The notes: generated by a model not told the origin, from the letters alone. Positions 26,009-39,600 are shown, counted from the stretch's first letter. The stretch is 64,000 nt of DNA from Adenanthera pavonina (GCA_026686845.1 JAIVEN010000003.1:2110501-2174500), one strand, 5' to 3'. Translations and numbers: made by a program.

Positions 26009-27600
26009 GTAAGTTCTCTTCTCATTCAATTAATTGTTATATTTATTATCTACTTTTTTGTAAACTGTCATGACCCACATTTTCGAAGGCTTTTTTGAGT
26101 TAGAGCTTTGATTGTTTTCTTTTGTTTTTCCCATTTTATGAGAAGGATATCTTGCTTTCTGTATTTATACCTTTGTGTATCACTTTTATTTTCTCATCGA
26201 TAAGTTCTTTGGTCCCCGCCCCCCACACCCCACAACACCACACCAAACCAACACCCCCCCCCCCCAAAAAAAAAAAAAAACCCCTCATGGACTTGACCAG
26301 TTTATGGACTTGTTGGCTTAGAAGCTAACCTAGCCACCAAACCTGAAAATTAACCATTTTACACCACCACAGTACAAGGGTTGGCTCAATAGGCAAGAAC
26401 AAACCACAGCAACTCATGTTTTATGTGGGTTTCTCAGGGCTGTGTTCCTAAACTACTCTGAGCAGTGACCCGAAATGACATGGTGACTAGAAAATGAAAA
26501 ACAATATGCTGAGGGTTATCCTTCAGCTCTCATGTCTAAAACTTGAGAGGAAACATTGGGAAAAAACCTAGAATTGAGAATGCGTTTTTGATAGTATTGA
26601 CTTGCAAAACACTCGATTATAGGGAGTTTACATCTTTGTACAATAAATGGTACAACTATGTACAACTGTCTCATACTTTGGCTTCCTAGGATTCAGCTCA
26701 TGTTCACCTAGTCATAACTGGTGTTCTCACCTGTTGTAACAGTTTTTAATACCTAAACTATGCAATAATAACTCGAGAAAAAGCCACTTAAATGATCCCT
26801 GGATTAACTTATGTTAAATTGAAATCTAGTTTTGCAACATCACAACTCCTTTCTTTATATTGATTACTTTAAAAAGGAGGGGGAAAAAAAAGATTGTAGG
26901 GTTCAAATTAGTCTATTAATGCATCTAGTATGTGACTAATATGTACTATTTCAATATTGGAATTGCTGATGGGCTCTTAGCACAAGGCTTTACTATTTTA
27001 ATATCTAATCGCAGGGCTTAACTTTTTTATGATCTTATTTAAGGCATGATGTTAGCCTGCGTTTGGCTCAACTTCTTTGGGTACTGAAGCATCCTTTTTG
27101 TTTAAAGTCTTATTATTAAATGGAATGGATTTGAATCCCTTGTAGTACTTAAGGTGGGTCTGGTAAGGGTGAGATATGAAGGAGTGGGATTTACTCTAGG
27201 AGGATCTAATTCCTATATGGCCCTACTTCTCTCTATCTCCATGTCTATCACCTGCATTGCTGCACAGATCCAGTTCCAAGTGAAATGTAGCTGTGAATTA
27301 AAACTGGTTCCTTTGTTAGAATTTCCAACAACTTCCGTTACAGAATACCCTGTACTGCACATTGAAATCTTAGAATCCTGCTGCTACAATAGGAAATTGA
27401 GATGTGAAGCGGCAATTTTTTTGCAGGACGGAGATGCTGGCTAAACCTTTTCTGGTTGGGCAAAATGCTATTATCAAAAGGAAGAGTTGGCTGAATAATG
27501 TGAAACTTTGCAACATACCAAAGGAATTATGAATCTTACCATCTGAGCGACAGGGATATAAATGAAATTCTTGCCTTGATGGAAGTTTTCAGATTCTGTA
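26009..27600 (+). other. Probable 3' UTR intron and terminal UTR exon of SWC2
   Basis: A strong donor (gctttg followed by gtaagttc at 26009) comes 8 bases after the stop, and a good acceptor, tttttttgcag, ends at 27426. Joining them would give a short UTR exon ending somewhere near 27600. The intron would hold the C-run and A-run at about 26255-26280. This is inferred from splice signals only. Frames inside it have no recognisable domains. Confidence 0.4.
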
Positions 27601-29924
27601 AATATTGTCTTCCTTGATTTTCCCCCCTTTTAATTTATAATGTTACTCCTGTTTTTTTTGTCAAATAATGTTACTCCATTTTAGTCATGGCAAGATGTTC
27701 CTTTTGCTCCATGTAGGTAAGCAATCTTGTGTTTTTTTCCCCTTTTTTTTCCTTGGATGGCTAGGAGGTTGTTTAGATAAGCGATCCTAAAATCATGATT
27801 ACCGTGATTTTACAGTTACTAGGAGGCTGTTTAGTTTGTATCATGTCTCATTTAAGATAAAAAAATATTATAATATAATTATAAAAATAAGAAAATGTAG
27901 ACCACTAAATTAAATTTGAATGGTCTTGATGAGATTATCATTGGTCTAGGTTGGATCAAGACACCCTGTTTCTTAATTATTGCCACTTTCCTCCATGTTG
28001 TATTGCATTAACTACAAAAAACTTTGGAAATAGGCAATGCTAGTGCGATGGCTGATTGAGTTTTTTTTCTTTTGGTAGGAAAATTAGACTAGTTAGGGCT
28101 CATTAGGTTTTTAATTTTGTAAAAGTAAATTAGAATATATAGAGTTTGTAAAAATTAAATTTGATAAATATAAATTTGTTGTAAGTTGTTATGTTTGGAT
28201 TTTTTTTTTTTATGAAATTATAGTTTCACCAAAAATACTTTTAAATGTATAATATAAAGTAAGTGTTCATAGTTATAGGAAAGGAAAAATAATTAATTTT
28301 TTTTTAAAAATTATAATTTAACTCATTTTTTATTTTTAAAAAAGATAGTTTGTGTTTGATCAAATGTATTTTCTTAGAAAATTATGCTTTTTTTCTTTTG
28401 GGAAAAGATCAAACAAACATGTCTTTATTAAATTGAGATGGGATGTGATTTGTGGTTAAGTAGTTTGATTCGGTGGAATGGAATTGCTGTTGTTTTATAT
28501 ATTTATACATCAGAATTAAATTATTTCATTAAGACAAGAGGGCTGATTTTTATTTTGTAATTTTTGGATTGTGGGTTTGTTGCTAAAATCTTGTTTGGTG
28601 ACACTGATTGTGGAAGATTCTCCACCTCTTAGTGGATCAAGAACCGGTGAAGTTGATATCTATTAGTAGTCTAGTAGCTAATTTAATCTTAAGATCTAAG
28701 GTGTCCAGACCCTTAGTAGTAGCCAAAATTATAAGATGGACTTTCTAACTACTGAAATTTTGAGTCTCACCAAGAATTGAGAGCTACTTTCGTCCTTCCC
28801 AATTTTTTCACAAAAATAAAAATTCATTAAGACATATATTGTAAAATAATTTTGAAAACGTTTAACAAAAATAAATTGGAAAACATACATTAACATTTAA
28901 AAATATTAAAATTTGTTGAAATATTCTGCATATAAAAAGTTATGTGAAATAGGTTGAATAAATCCCGTTAAAAATCATAATCCGATGTAAACATAATAAA
29001 AATTATTATTGGCTGATTCAATTTCAAGCCTAGTCAGTTATGTAAGGTTTTAAGTTAGCATTTTTTTATGTGACCCAATTTTAAGTCGAGACTTGGTTGT
29101 GCATGTACTGAACTTCTCAAGTCATCAACATTTGATATTTTCAAGATGTTATTCTTTTTTTTTCTTGACGGTAATAAAAAAAAACCAGTTATTTGAAAAT
29201 ATCAATGTCGTGAAAATCAAATTATATTCTATTAATAGTGATTGGGTTGAATGGAAATAATTTGATACTCCTTAAATAAAGTTAAGGGTTCAAATTTTAT
29301 GTGTAAAAAATCACAATGAGAGATCTTCCTTCTATTTAGAATGTTTACATCTAAATTAGTTGGTAGTATCTTTATTATTATTTTTTTTTTTGCCAATACT
29401 TGGTAGGATCAAATATCATATAGTTATTTTTTAAAAAAAAAATGCAAAAGCAGTCTAATTCTATGAATATATATATATATTCATGAAAAGCAGTTGAAGT
29501 ACGTCTTGAAGTTTTATTTATTTATTTATTTTTGCTAAACTGAGGTTTGATGCATTTGAATTTATAGTATGGACCATGTAAATGATGCTGAGATCAAACA
29601 ATTGATGAAATATAATGTGAACGGAAAAGAGTAAGGAATCAATCTGTAAAACTATGTCCAAGGAACATCAACAATAGGTGATGTTCTTCATAGCTTGTTC
29701 TTTCACTCTCTTTATAGAAGCATTAATGCATTATTATTATTATTTGAGAAAAAGGCTGGGAAATGACCTAAGAAGTTACATAAGTTGATCTAGGATGATA
29801 TCTTTTTCCTTTATCTAAATATAAGATATGATTACAACTCAAAGTTAAAGTCATTGTGAGCTTGATGAGCTAATCAATTGATATATTTGTTCGTTTCTTT
29901 GAACATATATTTGATCCTAATAAT
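27601..29924. other. AT-rich intergenic sequence
   Basis: No gene was found. A near-perfect 16-base direct repeat (ctaggaggttgtttag at 27761-27776 and ctaggaggctgtttag at 27819-27834) flanks 42 bases, perhaps a small insertion. The remainder is poly-A/poly-T rich with a short TA run near 29468-29480. Confidence 0.45.
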
Positions 29925-30240
29925 CTAATTTCTTATGATAAGATCATTGATTTCATCAACAGTCTTCTCATATAGATAATCATTAAAGTTATGAGTTATA
30001 AGATTAATGATTTTTAAAGAATTGTTGTAAACCATAATCTTTTCAAACCCATTGATCCAACAAAATTTCATACCATGTAAGATGGCCATAAGCTCTGCTG
30101 AAGTACTTGGAGCGGTATTCAAATTGGCCATAAAGCCAAAACTCCACTCCCCATTGCAATCTCTATGACCCCTCCACATGTGGCTTCTCTACAGTTGTCC
30201 ACTAAAGCATCTGTGTCCAATCTCACCCATGAACTTCCAA
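29925..30240 (-). pseudogene. Fragment of a LINE-type RNase H-like (RVT_3) domain
   Basis: The minus strand encodes residues reading DCNGEWSFGFMANLN, then APSTSAELMAILHGM, then W-INGFEKIMVYNNSL. This follows the order of plant non-LTR retrotransposon RNase H-like domains (strand with Gly-x-Trp, Ala-Glu-x-x-Ala/Met helix, then an Asp-Ser strand). Here the last acidic position reads YNNS rather than the usual D-S. Upstream, the WVRLDTDA start of the domain is in another frame, so at least one frameshift is present near 30180. There is no reverse transcriptase next to it. It is a dead relic. Confidence 0.6.
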
Positions 30241-31668
30241 TCGTCTCCATCTCGACTATTTTTCTTCGATGTTAGCACCGAGAGTGTCTGATATTAGCAT
30301 TAATTAAATTTGAGTCACTGAAAATGAAATATCGAGATGTTGACCAACATATTCATGTACTAGGTCTTGTTCCTTTGGCCGTTTTCTTGGTTTGTAATGT
30401 GCAAGTATATTGAACAGTTTTTCTTCCTGTTTTGTTGCCTTTATTTATTTATTTTTAGCTCTTTGATCTTGTGGCCGGTATTTTTGTTTTCTTTTTGGGT
30501 TTTCTTATGGACTGTTGTTTAGTTTTATTTTGCTCTTTTAATAAATTTGAGACTTTCTTGTTAAAAAATAAATTCTACTACATGGACCGTGTGAATGGAT
30601 TTCTTAATGCAAATGTTATACCAACGTAGTATTACAGTCAAATTTAGAATAAAACTTTTTTAAAACTAATGTGGGTTCATGTGTTGCATAGACTCTAAGA
30701 AATAAGTTGCATAATTTATGACTTATAAATAATGTGATTTGTTAGAGCTTTTATATTGTAAATAGATAAATAGTTTATATAAGACAATTGTTAAGTATAA
30801 CTTTGATGGGAGCATCGAGGGCCACTTCCTATACCTGCGTTTAAATCAAAACATTGTCCAAAATTTTGCTATCAGATTATTAATTATCTTGTATATTGCA
30901 TGGAAAAGGTCTAGTTATTTATTATAACAGAAAACGGCATGCTATATATTTTGATTCTTTAAAAAAAAGAAATTTATTTTTTTAAAAAAAATAAAAATTA
31001 CTATATAAATTAAATTTGCGGTTACAAATTATTGATGGGGTAAATACCACATCTTTGAAACAGTAAAAACCAATTGAATTTGTTATGACCCAAAATTGTA
31101 GCTTCATGGATAAGCTGTGTCTGGCCTAATTTCTTTCTCATCATCCCATCAATCTCTGGGAAAAAAGATAGATTGAAGATCAATAATAACCGTATCCAAA
31201 GCACAAGGATATTCATCTTTCTTCCTTTCATTTGCAGGTAAATTTCACTTTTTCTATTTCGTTCTGTTCTTTTGCAGGCAAATATCAAGTCTCGAGATTA
31301 AACTTTAAACCTACCATGCATTTCTTCATCAAAGATTGATTTGAGATCAAATGATGAATTGACAAATAAACTTTAAATATTTCGAATGACGATCGAGTTT
31401 TTGAGCAAGTCATTTAGTTTGTTTTGATCTAACATTCATCCATTGATGACCATCGAAGCATTATATTTTCATCCATTGATCATGAAAAATAAAGCTATCA
31501 TTTCATCACATATAATGTTTCTACTCTTAGTTCTACCAAACAAGATATAGAAACTTTGACATATTATAATTGATCAAATTGTATGTACATGTTCATTTGC
31601 GTCAATTATGATTTTGGTTTGATTTGGTTTCTAATTTGTCAGTTTCAGCTTTCACAAACACCAAAAAT
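30241..31668. other. Intergenic sequence before the serine-rich gene
   Basis: Nothing was recognised. A poly-A/T tract sits at about 30959-30996. The region next to 31669 should hold the promoter and 5' UTR of the serine-rich gene, and a ttgtcag at 31636-31642 could be an intron acceptor in its leader, but no clear TATA box was chosen. Confidence 0.4.
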
Positions 31669-32013
31669 ATGGAGCAAAATGTGGTGCAAAAGCCCCCAAA
31701 CATCATGATAAAGCCACTCGATGAATGTAAAATGAAAATTTCAGATTTGGATTTGAATGACATGAAGAAGATCAATTATGCAGATTATTTATCGTCACCA
31801 TCCTCTCCATCAGGCATCAGTAAGATATCTTCAAATGGAAGGTGGAGTTGTCTGTGCTCGCCCACCACCCATGCCGGTTCCTTCCGGTGCCGGCATCACC
31901 GTGCTTCTTCTAGTCTTGTTCGTGGCAAATCCGTCGGTTCCAACCTCTCTGAATTGGCATCTAAATCAAGTGGAATCAGTGATGAAGGACACAAGGTTGT
32001 TTGTAAAAGTTAA
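31669..32013 (+). CDS. Small serine-rich plant protein with CLCSPTTHAGSFRCRHHR motif
   Basis: A single open frame of 114 residues starts at the first ATG and ends in TAA. An N-terminal half with few features (a LDLNDMKKINYADYL stretch) is followed by Ser/Pro-rich sequence and then a Cys/His motif, CLCSPTTHAGSFRCRHHR, around residues 73-90. This motif is typical of the plant 'serine-rich protein-like' family (for example At5g11090 and At5g25280), whose biochemical role I do not know. The pattern C-x-C-x8-C-x2-H-x-H could bind a metal, but that is inference. There is no signal peptide. Codons stay open and the motif is well kept, so it is probably a real gene. A hAT transposon begins about 230 bases after the stop. 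Confidence 0.7.
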   Translation: MEQNVVQKPPNIMIKPLDECKMKISDLDLNDMKKINYADYLSSPSSPSGISKISSNGRWSCLCSPTTHAGSFRCRHHRASSSLVRGKSVGSNLSELASKSSGISDEGHKVVCKS

Positions 32014-32245
32014 AATTAATATCCTAGACATGAAAAAAAAAAATTTCTTCCCAGTCGATTTTAAATTTAAACAATATGAAGCTGCAGTTTATCTATTTTT
32101 TAATTTATTTTTTGATATTGACTGAAGAACACAAATAATTGAGTTTTTTTTTCATTCAATTTTGTTGCTTGTAATATTCCTTAACCATGTATCGTGGTCA
32201 CTATATGTTCATATTATTCTATATGTGAATTGTTATACTAAGAAC

Positions 32246-35200
32246 TTATGATGCATAGATATGATACGAGTATCAGATATGATACATATGTGATATATCA
32301 ATACGGTTAAATAAAAAAAATAAGTAACAATACTTCTAAGATACATATATATAAAATACAAAATAATCTATAAAATATAAGAACATAATAACAATAAAAA
32401 AAATCTAAACTAAGAACACATTTATAGTCTTTTAATAATATTGAATACTAAGCAAAATCTATAAAATTATTGCCAATTTTCCTACTATCTAGTTCTTACT
32501 AATAGGAATAGTATTAATCTCGTCTCCTCCCTATCCATTATCTGTAAATAGGTTAGCTTCTATGTCTGGTTCATCAAGAGATAAGGTTGTCACTTCTAAA
32601 ACTCCGGGACCATCAAAATTATCCCATGCATTTCCACTAATATCCCATATCCTAGTATCTCCTTGATCATATTCTTTACTTTTCCTAGTTAAGAGTTGCA
32701 AATTAGTATGAACATAAACCAAATCTTCTGCCTTTTTAGGATTTAACTTATTTCTTTTCATTGAATGAATGAATGAGTAGGTACTCCAATTCTTTTCACA
32801 ACATGACGAAGAACAAGATTGCACAAGAAGCCTAAGAGCAAGCTTTTGAAGTAGAGGAATTGAAGGGCCATGGATCACCCACCAAGATTTGGGATCCAAT
32901 GTCCATCTATCTGCAATTAAGTCAAAAAAGCAAAATCCTTTGCTTTTGATGAGAAATGAGCATATTCAAGTGCAACTTTTTTTTCTATTCTCAAGAGTTA
33001 CAATTTTTTTTTCAAACACTTATTTCTCTCCTTAGAAACCTCTTCATCATCATGAGGTGGAACTCTATATATTTATAGTGAATAAGAAAAAATTGAAAAT
33101 TTTAATGATTAGTTTACCTAGGGTTCAAAAAGTATGCCATGCAATGGAGTGAAGTATAACTCTTGGTCCACCTTGCAGTTAATATAGAATGAACAACATA
33201 ATAAAATGTTGATATATCATTTTGTTGTTTACCTTTATGCCTGTATATAGATGTCTTCACTTTTTCAATTATAACATCCCACGTCTCATAAACCATATGA
33301 AGTGTAGGATTGTCTATATCATAAGCTCTTAGCATACTATAGATAGTCTCTATAAATTCCAAAATCTATGCAATTTTGTCCCAAAATATGTCATTTAAAA
33401 TAAATTCTTTCACACCTTGAGCCTTATCTACGTCATCCTCTTTATATGAGTTCCATTCCTCACTAATAACCATTGACTTGAAAAATTGTTTCAAAAATTT
33501 AAATCTTTTCAATATCACTATAATATATGCAAAGCATGTTTCAGCCACAACAAGTAATTTTAAAGGTGAAAAGTGATTAATCATGGCTAATCTCATAGAG
33601 TGATTCATGATGAAGTTCTTAACAAAAGAAACATCATCAGCAACTTGAGTGATCCAATGACATTCATCATAAACAACCTCATTTCTTTCAGTATTTTTAA
33701 CTGCATAAATGTTCTTTAATGCAAGATTCAAAGTATGCACTACACAAGGAGTCCCAAAAATCTTAAGAAATAAAGATTCAATAATTATTCATGTATCCTT
33801 ACAAATAAGGGTATTATCTGTTATAACTTGGATCACGTTGTTTTCATCTACTTCTTTTATAATTTCTATTATCCTATCAGCTATATAGTGTTTGTTCTTA
33901 ATTTCATCTGAAGCATCAACAGCTTTTAAGACAACAGAACCTCCTTCACTTGTAGCCATAAAATTAATTAAAGGCCTTCTTTATGAATTTGTCCATCCAT
34001 CAGAAACTATACTAACCCCTTTTGCCTTCCAAGTGGATTTAATGGGCTTAAGCAACCTCTCAACATTTGCTTTCTCTAGTTGTAAGAGAGTTGTTCTTAA
34101 AGCATTATATCCAGGAGGGAGAAAACCATTAAGATTATGGCTAACAATAAAAAAGATAAGAGTTCACATAGTAAGGATTTCTAGCAAGATTAAAAAGCAA
34201 TCCAGAAGAGTAAAACATTCTAGCAATAAGAGCCTTAAGATGATCTCTTTCTTCTAAGTTGAGTGATTTCTCCAAAGCACCAACTTTTCTCCTTTTCAAT
34301 GAAGAGCTTTCTTGGGTTTTATCGGTGGGTAATGGGACATGCTTTGGTTTCGCTCTTTTTTCAGCATCTTCAACAATTGTTTTCGGTTCAGCCAAATATT
34401 CATCATTTACTTTTAGACATAGATATTCCACAATTTTACTCTAGAGTATGAACTTCGAAACCCTTTTGACAAAAGTTGCAAGACCATCTCTTGTTTCCAC
34501 CCCCTTCGTTTTCCTTATCAAATATACTGACATAAGCCCATAGAGGGGCATGATCATCTTATGTAGTATAATCAGCAGAAACAATCTTAAATTTATTTGG
34601 TACTGACGTTCCGCAAAACTATAAATATAAAGAAACAAAAATCAACTTTTGTTGTAGTCCCAAAGAAAGAAAGATAAGAGACTCCAAATCATAATTACAT
34701 AAAGAAGGGAGATAATCAAATCAAGCTTTAAGTACCGTGCACAATGTTGGAGAGAGTACGTGTGGTGCTTGGGGATTCTAATTCCTGAACTATTATATTC
34801 CTTAAATTAAAGAAAGAGGGATAATGGGAATGAAGATTTTGGGATTTGGCAATGTTCGAGGTGAGGGATGAGTGGAAAGGAGAGGTATGATGAGGAAATA
34901 ATGGGAGCAAACCAAAACTAAGCAATGGTGTCAAACCCTAAGGGAATACTTAAAATATAAGTAAGTAAAAGATAAAAAAATATAATTAGATTTTAGATAA
35001 GTAAAATCTATTTTTATGAAAAAGAAAATATAATATAATATTTTTTGAGTAGCTTTTATGATAAAAAAATCTATTCCTAATTTTTTAAATGATAAATAAA
35101 ATATAATATGGTTTTTTATATATTAAAAACTTTCATGAAATATCCAAGAAGTATCAGATCGTATCGATCCAGATCCAATACGTATTAGATATGTATCAAA

Positions 35201-35338
35201 AATTAATTTTTATTTTTTATTAAAATAATAAATTGAATACTTCATAGATATGTATAAAAAAAGTATAGATGAGTATTAGTATCGGAGAAGTATCCAATAT
35301 GAATATGTCAAACAATTTAAAGTATCACCACATCATAG
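32246..35338 (-). mobile_element. hAT transposon, full length with perfect 8-bp target duplication
   Basis: Identical 8-mers ctaagaac lie at 32238-32245 and 35339-35346. The left end (ttatgatgcatagatatgat) and the inverse of the right end (ctatgatgtggtgatac) form an imperfect terminal repeat. Both subterminal regions (32250-32320 and 35140-35300) carry repeated GATAC/GTATC and ATATG motifs in opposite orientations. The interior encodes a broken hAT transposase on the minus strand. An 8-bp duplication, short inverted ends and a DUF659/hAT-C transposase together identify the superfamily. Confidence 0.88.
32531..34560 (-). pseudogene. hAT transposase relic (BED finger, DUF659, hAT-C dimerisation)
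   Basis: On the minus strand the order is as follows. A BED-type zinc-finger start lies at about 34440-34560 (DHAPLWAYVSIFDK, then W-CNFCQKGF). A linker runs 34141-34431. A DUF659 core lies at about 33890-34060 (KGVSIVSDGWTNS, then RRPLINFMATSEGGSVVLKA). Middle segments lie at 33366-33740 (HTLNLALKNI) and 33114-33362. The hAT C-terminal dimerisation part is at 32531-32899 (WWVIHG, then LVYVHTNLQLL). It is interrupted by several stops and frame changes, including a TAA just after SDGWTNS, so no active transposase can be made. Confidence 0.82.
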
Positions 35339-35346
35339 CTAAGAAC

Positions 35347-36615
35347 ATGGTTAGTTCCAGTAGAAGAAATTCACCTTTGCTCAATTTTCTATCTTATTAT
35401 ATACATAATTTGGCCAATATATATTTTTCTTAATGTTTATTTGTATAATTTTTTGGATTCAATCAGAGGACGTAGTAGGAAAGAATTTTGTCAAAATATT
35501 TTAAGTTCGAATAGAGAAAATTTAGTTATAATTTTCATGTCTTTATAATCACATTTTTATAAAACTATGACAAGTATATCATTCTTGAAGTTAGTATTAT
35601 AAAATTTGATCTTTCAAAAAAAAGTTAGCACATTATTTTTCTTTTGGACAAAATCCCTGATAAATCTATTCATTCGGTAAATTAGGTAAGATCTAATTTT
35701 TTTTCCCAAAAAGTTCAACCAAAACAAATAACAGTGTTGACAAAGCAAACATTTTCTTTAGTACAATATTAATGTCACCGATTTTTTATGGCTAATGTCA
35801 ACTTTCGATTGCAATGTTAATGGAACAGAAGCAACCCAAGCCATGGATAAGAAACAAACATACATTAACAATATTAAAACTTCATTACTAATTACTTGTG
35901 CTCCTTCATCTTATAAATACACTTGACATATGATAACTTTGCTCCAGTTTGCAATGGACCAATTCGAGTCCAACATACCATTAATCCGAGAAACAGTCAT
36001 GAAATACAACACATAAAGATATTCAAGTTTAGAATTCGATGCACAGCATAATTTCTTACAAAATTATTTATGCATAACGAAGAAATCAACTCTTGGATTG
36101 GTTTAACTGGTACACCCCTAAATCAACTTATTAAAAACTAGTAATAAATATTAACTTACTCAGATTTAAATGTTAAATTATGATATTCCTATATAATATA
36201 TAAAATTATTTTTTTATTATTATCGGCACCGAACCTTGATTTACTACCTTAAACGGCTCACCAGCTTGATCTTCATCACACTGATAATGATTAGATCTCA
36301 ACTAAACAACACTAGCATCGCATGACTGTTCACATTCGTTGCCATTTACAAGATGGTAATTCATAAAAAATCCGCAAGTTAGATGAACATTACGGATTTC
36401 TTTTTCTTTTTTTCTTTTCTTTTTTTTTTTGGGGATGAAAATATATTGGATTTCTAATAAACCTTCCAAAGATATCAAATTAGTAGGCAAATAATCTTGA
36501 AAAGCGGGAGGGAAAAAACCCCCCTGGGGGGTGTAAAAAAGTCTAAGCGTGAAACCCTAACTACCCTAACCAAGTGGTGCTCCATGCTCTCTGTACACTG
36601 ACCAGTTACCACTGC
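35347..36615. other. Intergenic sequence between the hAT element and the WW gene
   Basis: No gene was seen. It holds the presumed polyadenylation region of the minus-strand WW gene. An unusual local palindrome, acccccctggggggt, lies at about 36519-36533, and pyrimidine-rich runs at 36404-36431. Confidence 0.45.
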
Positions 36616-39600
36616 TCATTTTGTTGGTCTGGTCCATGTCGTCTCCGAGGTTATGGTGTTACCATAATAAACCTGCTTCGAGATCTCATCCCAATAAGCC
36701 TGAAACGACGGAAAAATTTAGAAGAAAAAGTGAGCTCAGATCAGAGTCCTTTCCATACATCAATATCATCTATATATTATATTTCCCCTGAACACGAAAA
36801 CATCAACCTAGTCATAATCTCGCAAGCAAGCAAACTAATAGTCACACACCAATATCATAATTCCTTTTTTTTTTTTGGTGAACACCAATATCAAAGTTCA
36901 AATATTATGACGGGAGCACAGAATTCCCTCTAAAATTGTAGACTGTAGAAGAAAATAGATGTATTCAGAGAAGGGGGAAGAGATAATAAGAAAGCAAAGA
37001 AGATCGCAAAACATTGATTAGAACCTTGGAACCTAACACATGAATACCCAATTCCTAGCAAACTTACTCCGGTGCCTCTCAATAAAGCTTACACATTTCC
37101 CTGCATTCTAAATGTCTTTAATATGCAATTCTTGCACTAATATCCTAATCTGGGGGTCTAGCATACCTGTAAGTATAAAAGGCATCTACCAAGAGGGGAC
37201 CCAAAATGTAAAGAAAATGGCATTAAGTCCATAAAGCCAAGTACAAAATGTCAAAATGTTTACAAAAAAGCATCCTCAAAAAATAAGAAAAATATGCAGC
37301 AAAACAAATCCTCAAATCAGATTTCAACTAGAGAAGCATGCTGCTTCCAAACACTTGAAAAATACATATAATTTCCTATTGAACAAAAATCACACAATGA
37401 CAATGCATACACACCTGCCAACCAGATGGAAGATCCTTAGACAAGTCAATCAGATCAGGCTGCTGGTTTCCCTCAACTGTATGTTGTGGAGTGTCAACAG
37501 ATTCACTCACTGTTTTTGCCTTCTTGCGCTTGACCCTCTCCCGCCTGCAGAAAATAAAGAATGTATATCATACATTAGAAAGTCAGAAGACAAGAAACCA
37601 AAGTATGTTGAAGAAAGATGACTAGCGCACATGAAACTAAATGATTTTGAACACATACCAATCACCACCCAGAGGCTGAAAATTAGCATTATCTTTAGCC
37701 TCTCCACTTGCAATTTGCTTTGCATGCCACTCCTAAAATTGGAGGAACGTAAGAAACAAGAAATAGGATGGCAACAAAATTTGATAAGGAAAAATACACA
37801 TGCAAACCTCTATTTCCCTTTGGCGCTTTCGTTCCAAGATCTCATAGACACTTTCAGGTTCTTCCTCCTCTTCAAGCAACTCTTCTTTGGCTGCCTTCCA
37901 CTGATACAATAAGATCAACAATGGAGCAGAAAGGTCACGATAAAAATTATCAAAACTTTTTTATACAAAACTACTTTCAAAAGCAATATAAAAATGCCCC
38001 ATCATCTAAAAAATGACACATAAATACCTTGTCCACTAAGTTTGAAACTTTCTTATTAGACTTCAAGGAGGAGCCAACTGCAACTGCACGCTTTTTACTA
38101 CGAACAACTGAGAAATGCACAAGAGCACCAAATACACTTAGTATTATTCAGACAGACAAATAGTATGTAACAAAGAGAATCCAGACTTCCAGATCCAAGT
38201 GCACCATTCTGATCACAATCAATAGATACAGGCAGAATACAAGAGATGGTCAGTGTAATACAGACTAGTTCAACAATCCTTACATGACTGAACCTCACCA
38301 CCTAGAGGGAAAAGCATGCTCAGACAAATGAATCATTAAGATTATTAACCAACCACAATGGACAACAGATGAAGGATTAAGCCCAACAGCAATGAGAAAT
38401 TGTAACTGACTCTGTTGACTCAGAATATCACATGACACTACCACCCTTTTAAAACTAACATATATTTTATGAAGGCCAAAGTTATCAATATATCAGGATA
38501 ACTAAACATTAACAGCTTAAGTGGAAGTGGGATTTCTAAGAAAAGTCAATCTGGCTAGTAAAACTCAACATGTTCAGAAATTTCACCTTTGTTTTGCACC
38601 TTAGCAACTGATGATGAGGTTGCACTGCCAGCAGCAGATGCCATGGTGGCTGATGCCAATGAAACATCCTCTTTAACTGGAACAGTTGCAGGCTCTTTGA
38701 TGCTGGCTGAGGTGGAGGGAGCATTACCTGATGCCGTGTCAGCCCCATCACTAACATCAGAAACATTGTTATGCGTATGGGGTAAGGACCTTGAACCAGT
38801 TCCTGCAAAGATTTTAGTGGAAAAATTTCAACACGAAACAACATGAGACTTATATATTTTTAACTGTGATCGCAATAGGCCAGAGGACTTCACTAACTTC
38901 TCATAGGACAGGTAACGTACCATCTTGAAGCTCATAATAAGCTACAGGCTCTGTAGAATTAATTATAACTTGCGAACTTTCACAATAAGTAACAGGAACA
39001 GAACTATAGTAGAGTTGTGCAGGTGGCATAGCAATTTGACATCCCTCAGCATGCCCATACATAGTACTGCTTGGGATTTCAGTAGCTGCATGCCCATAAT
39101 ACTCTGAACTAGCACCTGGATAAGCTAGATTGTATTCAGGGTACAAAAGGGATTGCCCTGTCTCAGGGTAAGATGGGAGAGCAGGATATGTAGAAACAGG
39201 TGGCTCATCAGGCAGTGGAGGGTACATCTCTTCATTATCTGGTGGGGGTGGAGGAGGCACCTGTTCATTATCAGGTGGTGGTGGAGGAGGCACCTGTTCA
39301 TTATCAGGTGGTGGTGGAGGAATCCATTCATCATCTGGAGGAGGAGGAACAACAAACTCATCCTCCGGCAACAGAGAATGGTGGTCAGCAGATAGATTCA
39401 CCTGCACTGTTTGTTCGGTTTGCACAAAACCCTTCATCACAGGCACATCTACCACAGTTGTATTGCCTGAGGAATTCATATCTTCAACTTCCATATCCAC
39501 ATCCATATCAACATCTTCTCCAACATGAGACCCATGTATATGAGTTGATTCCTCAGGAGGTATAGTTGCATCAACTTGTTTATTGTGACTTACACCTGCT

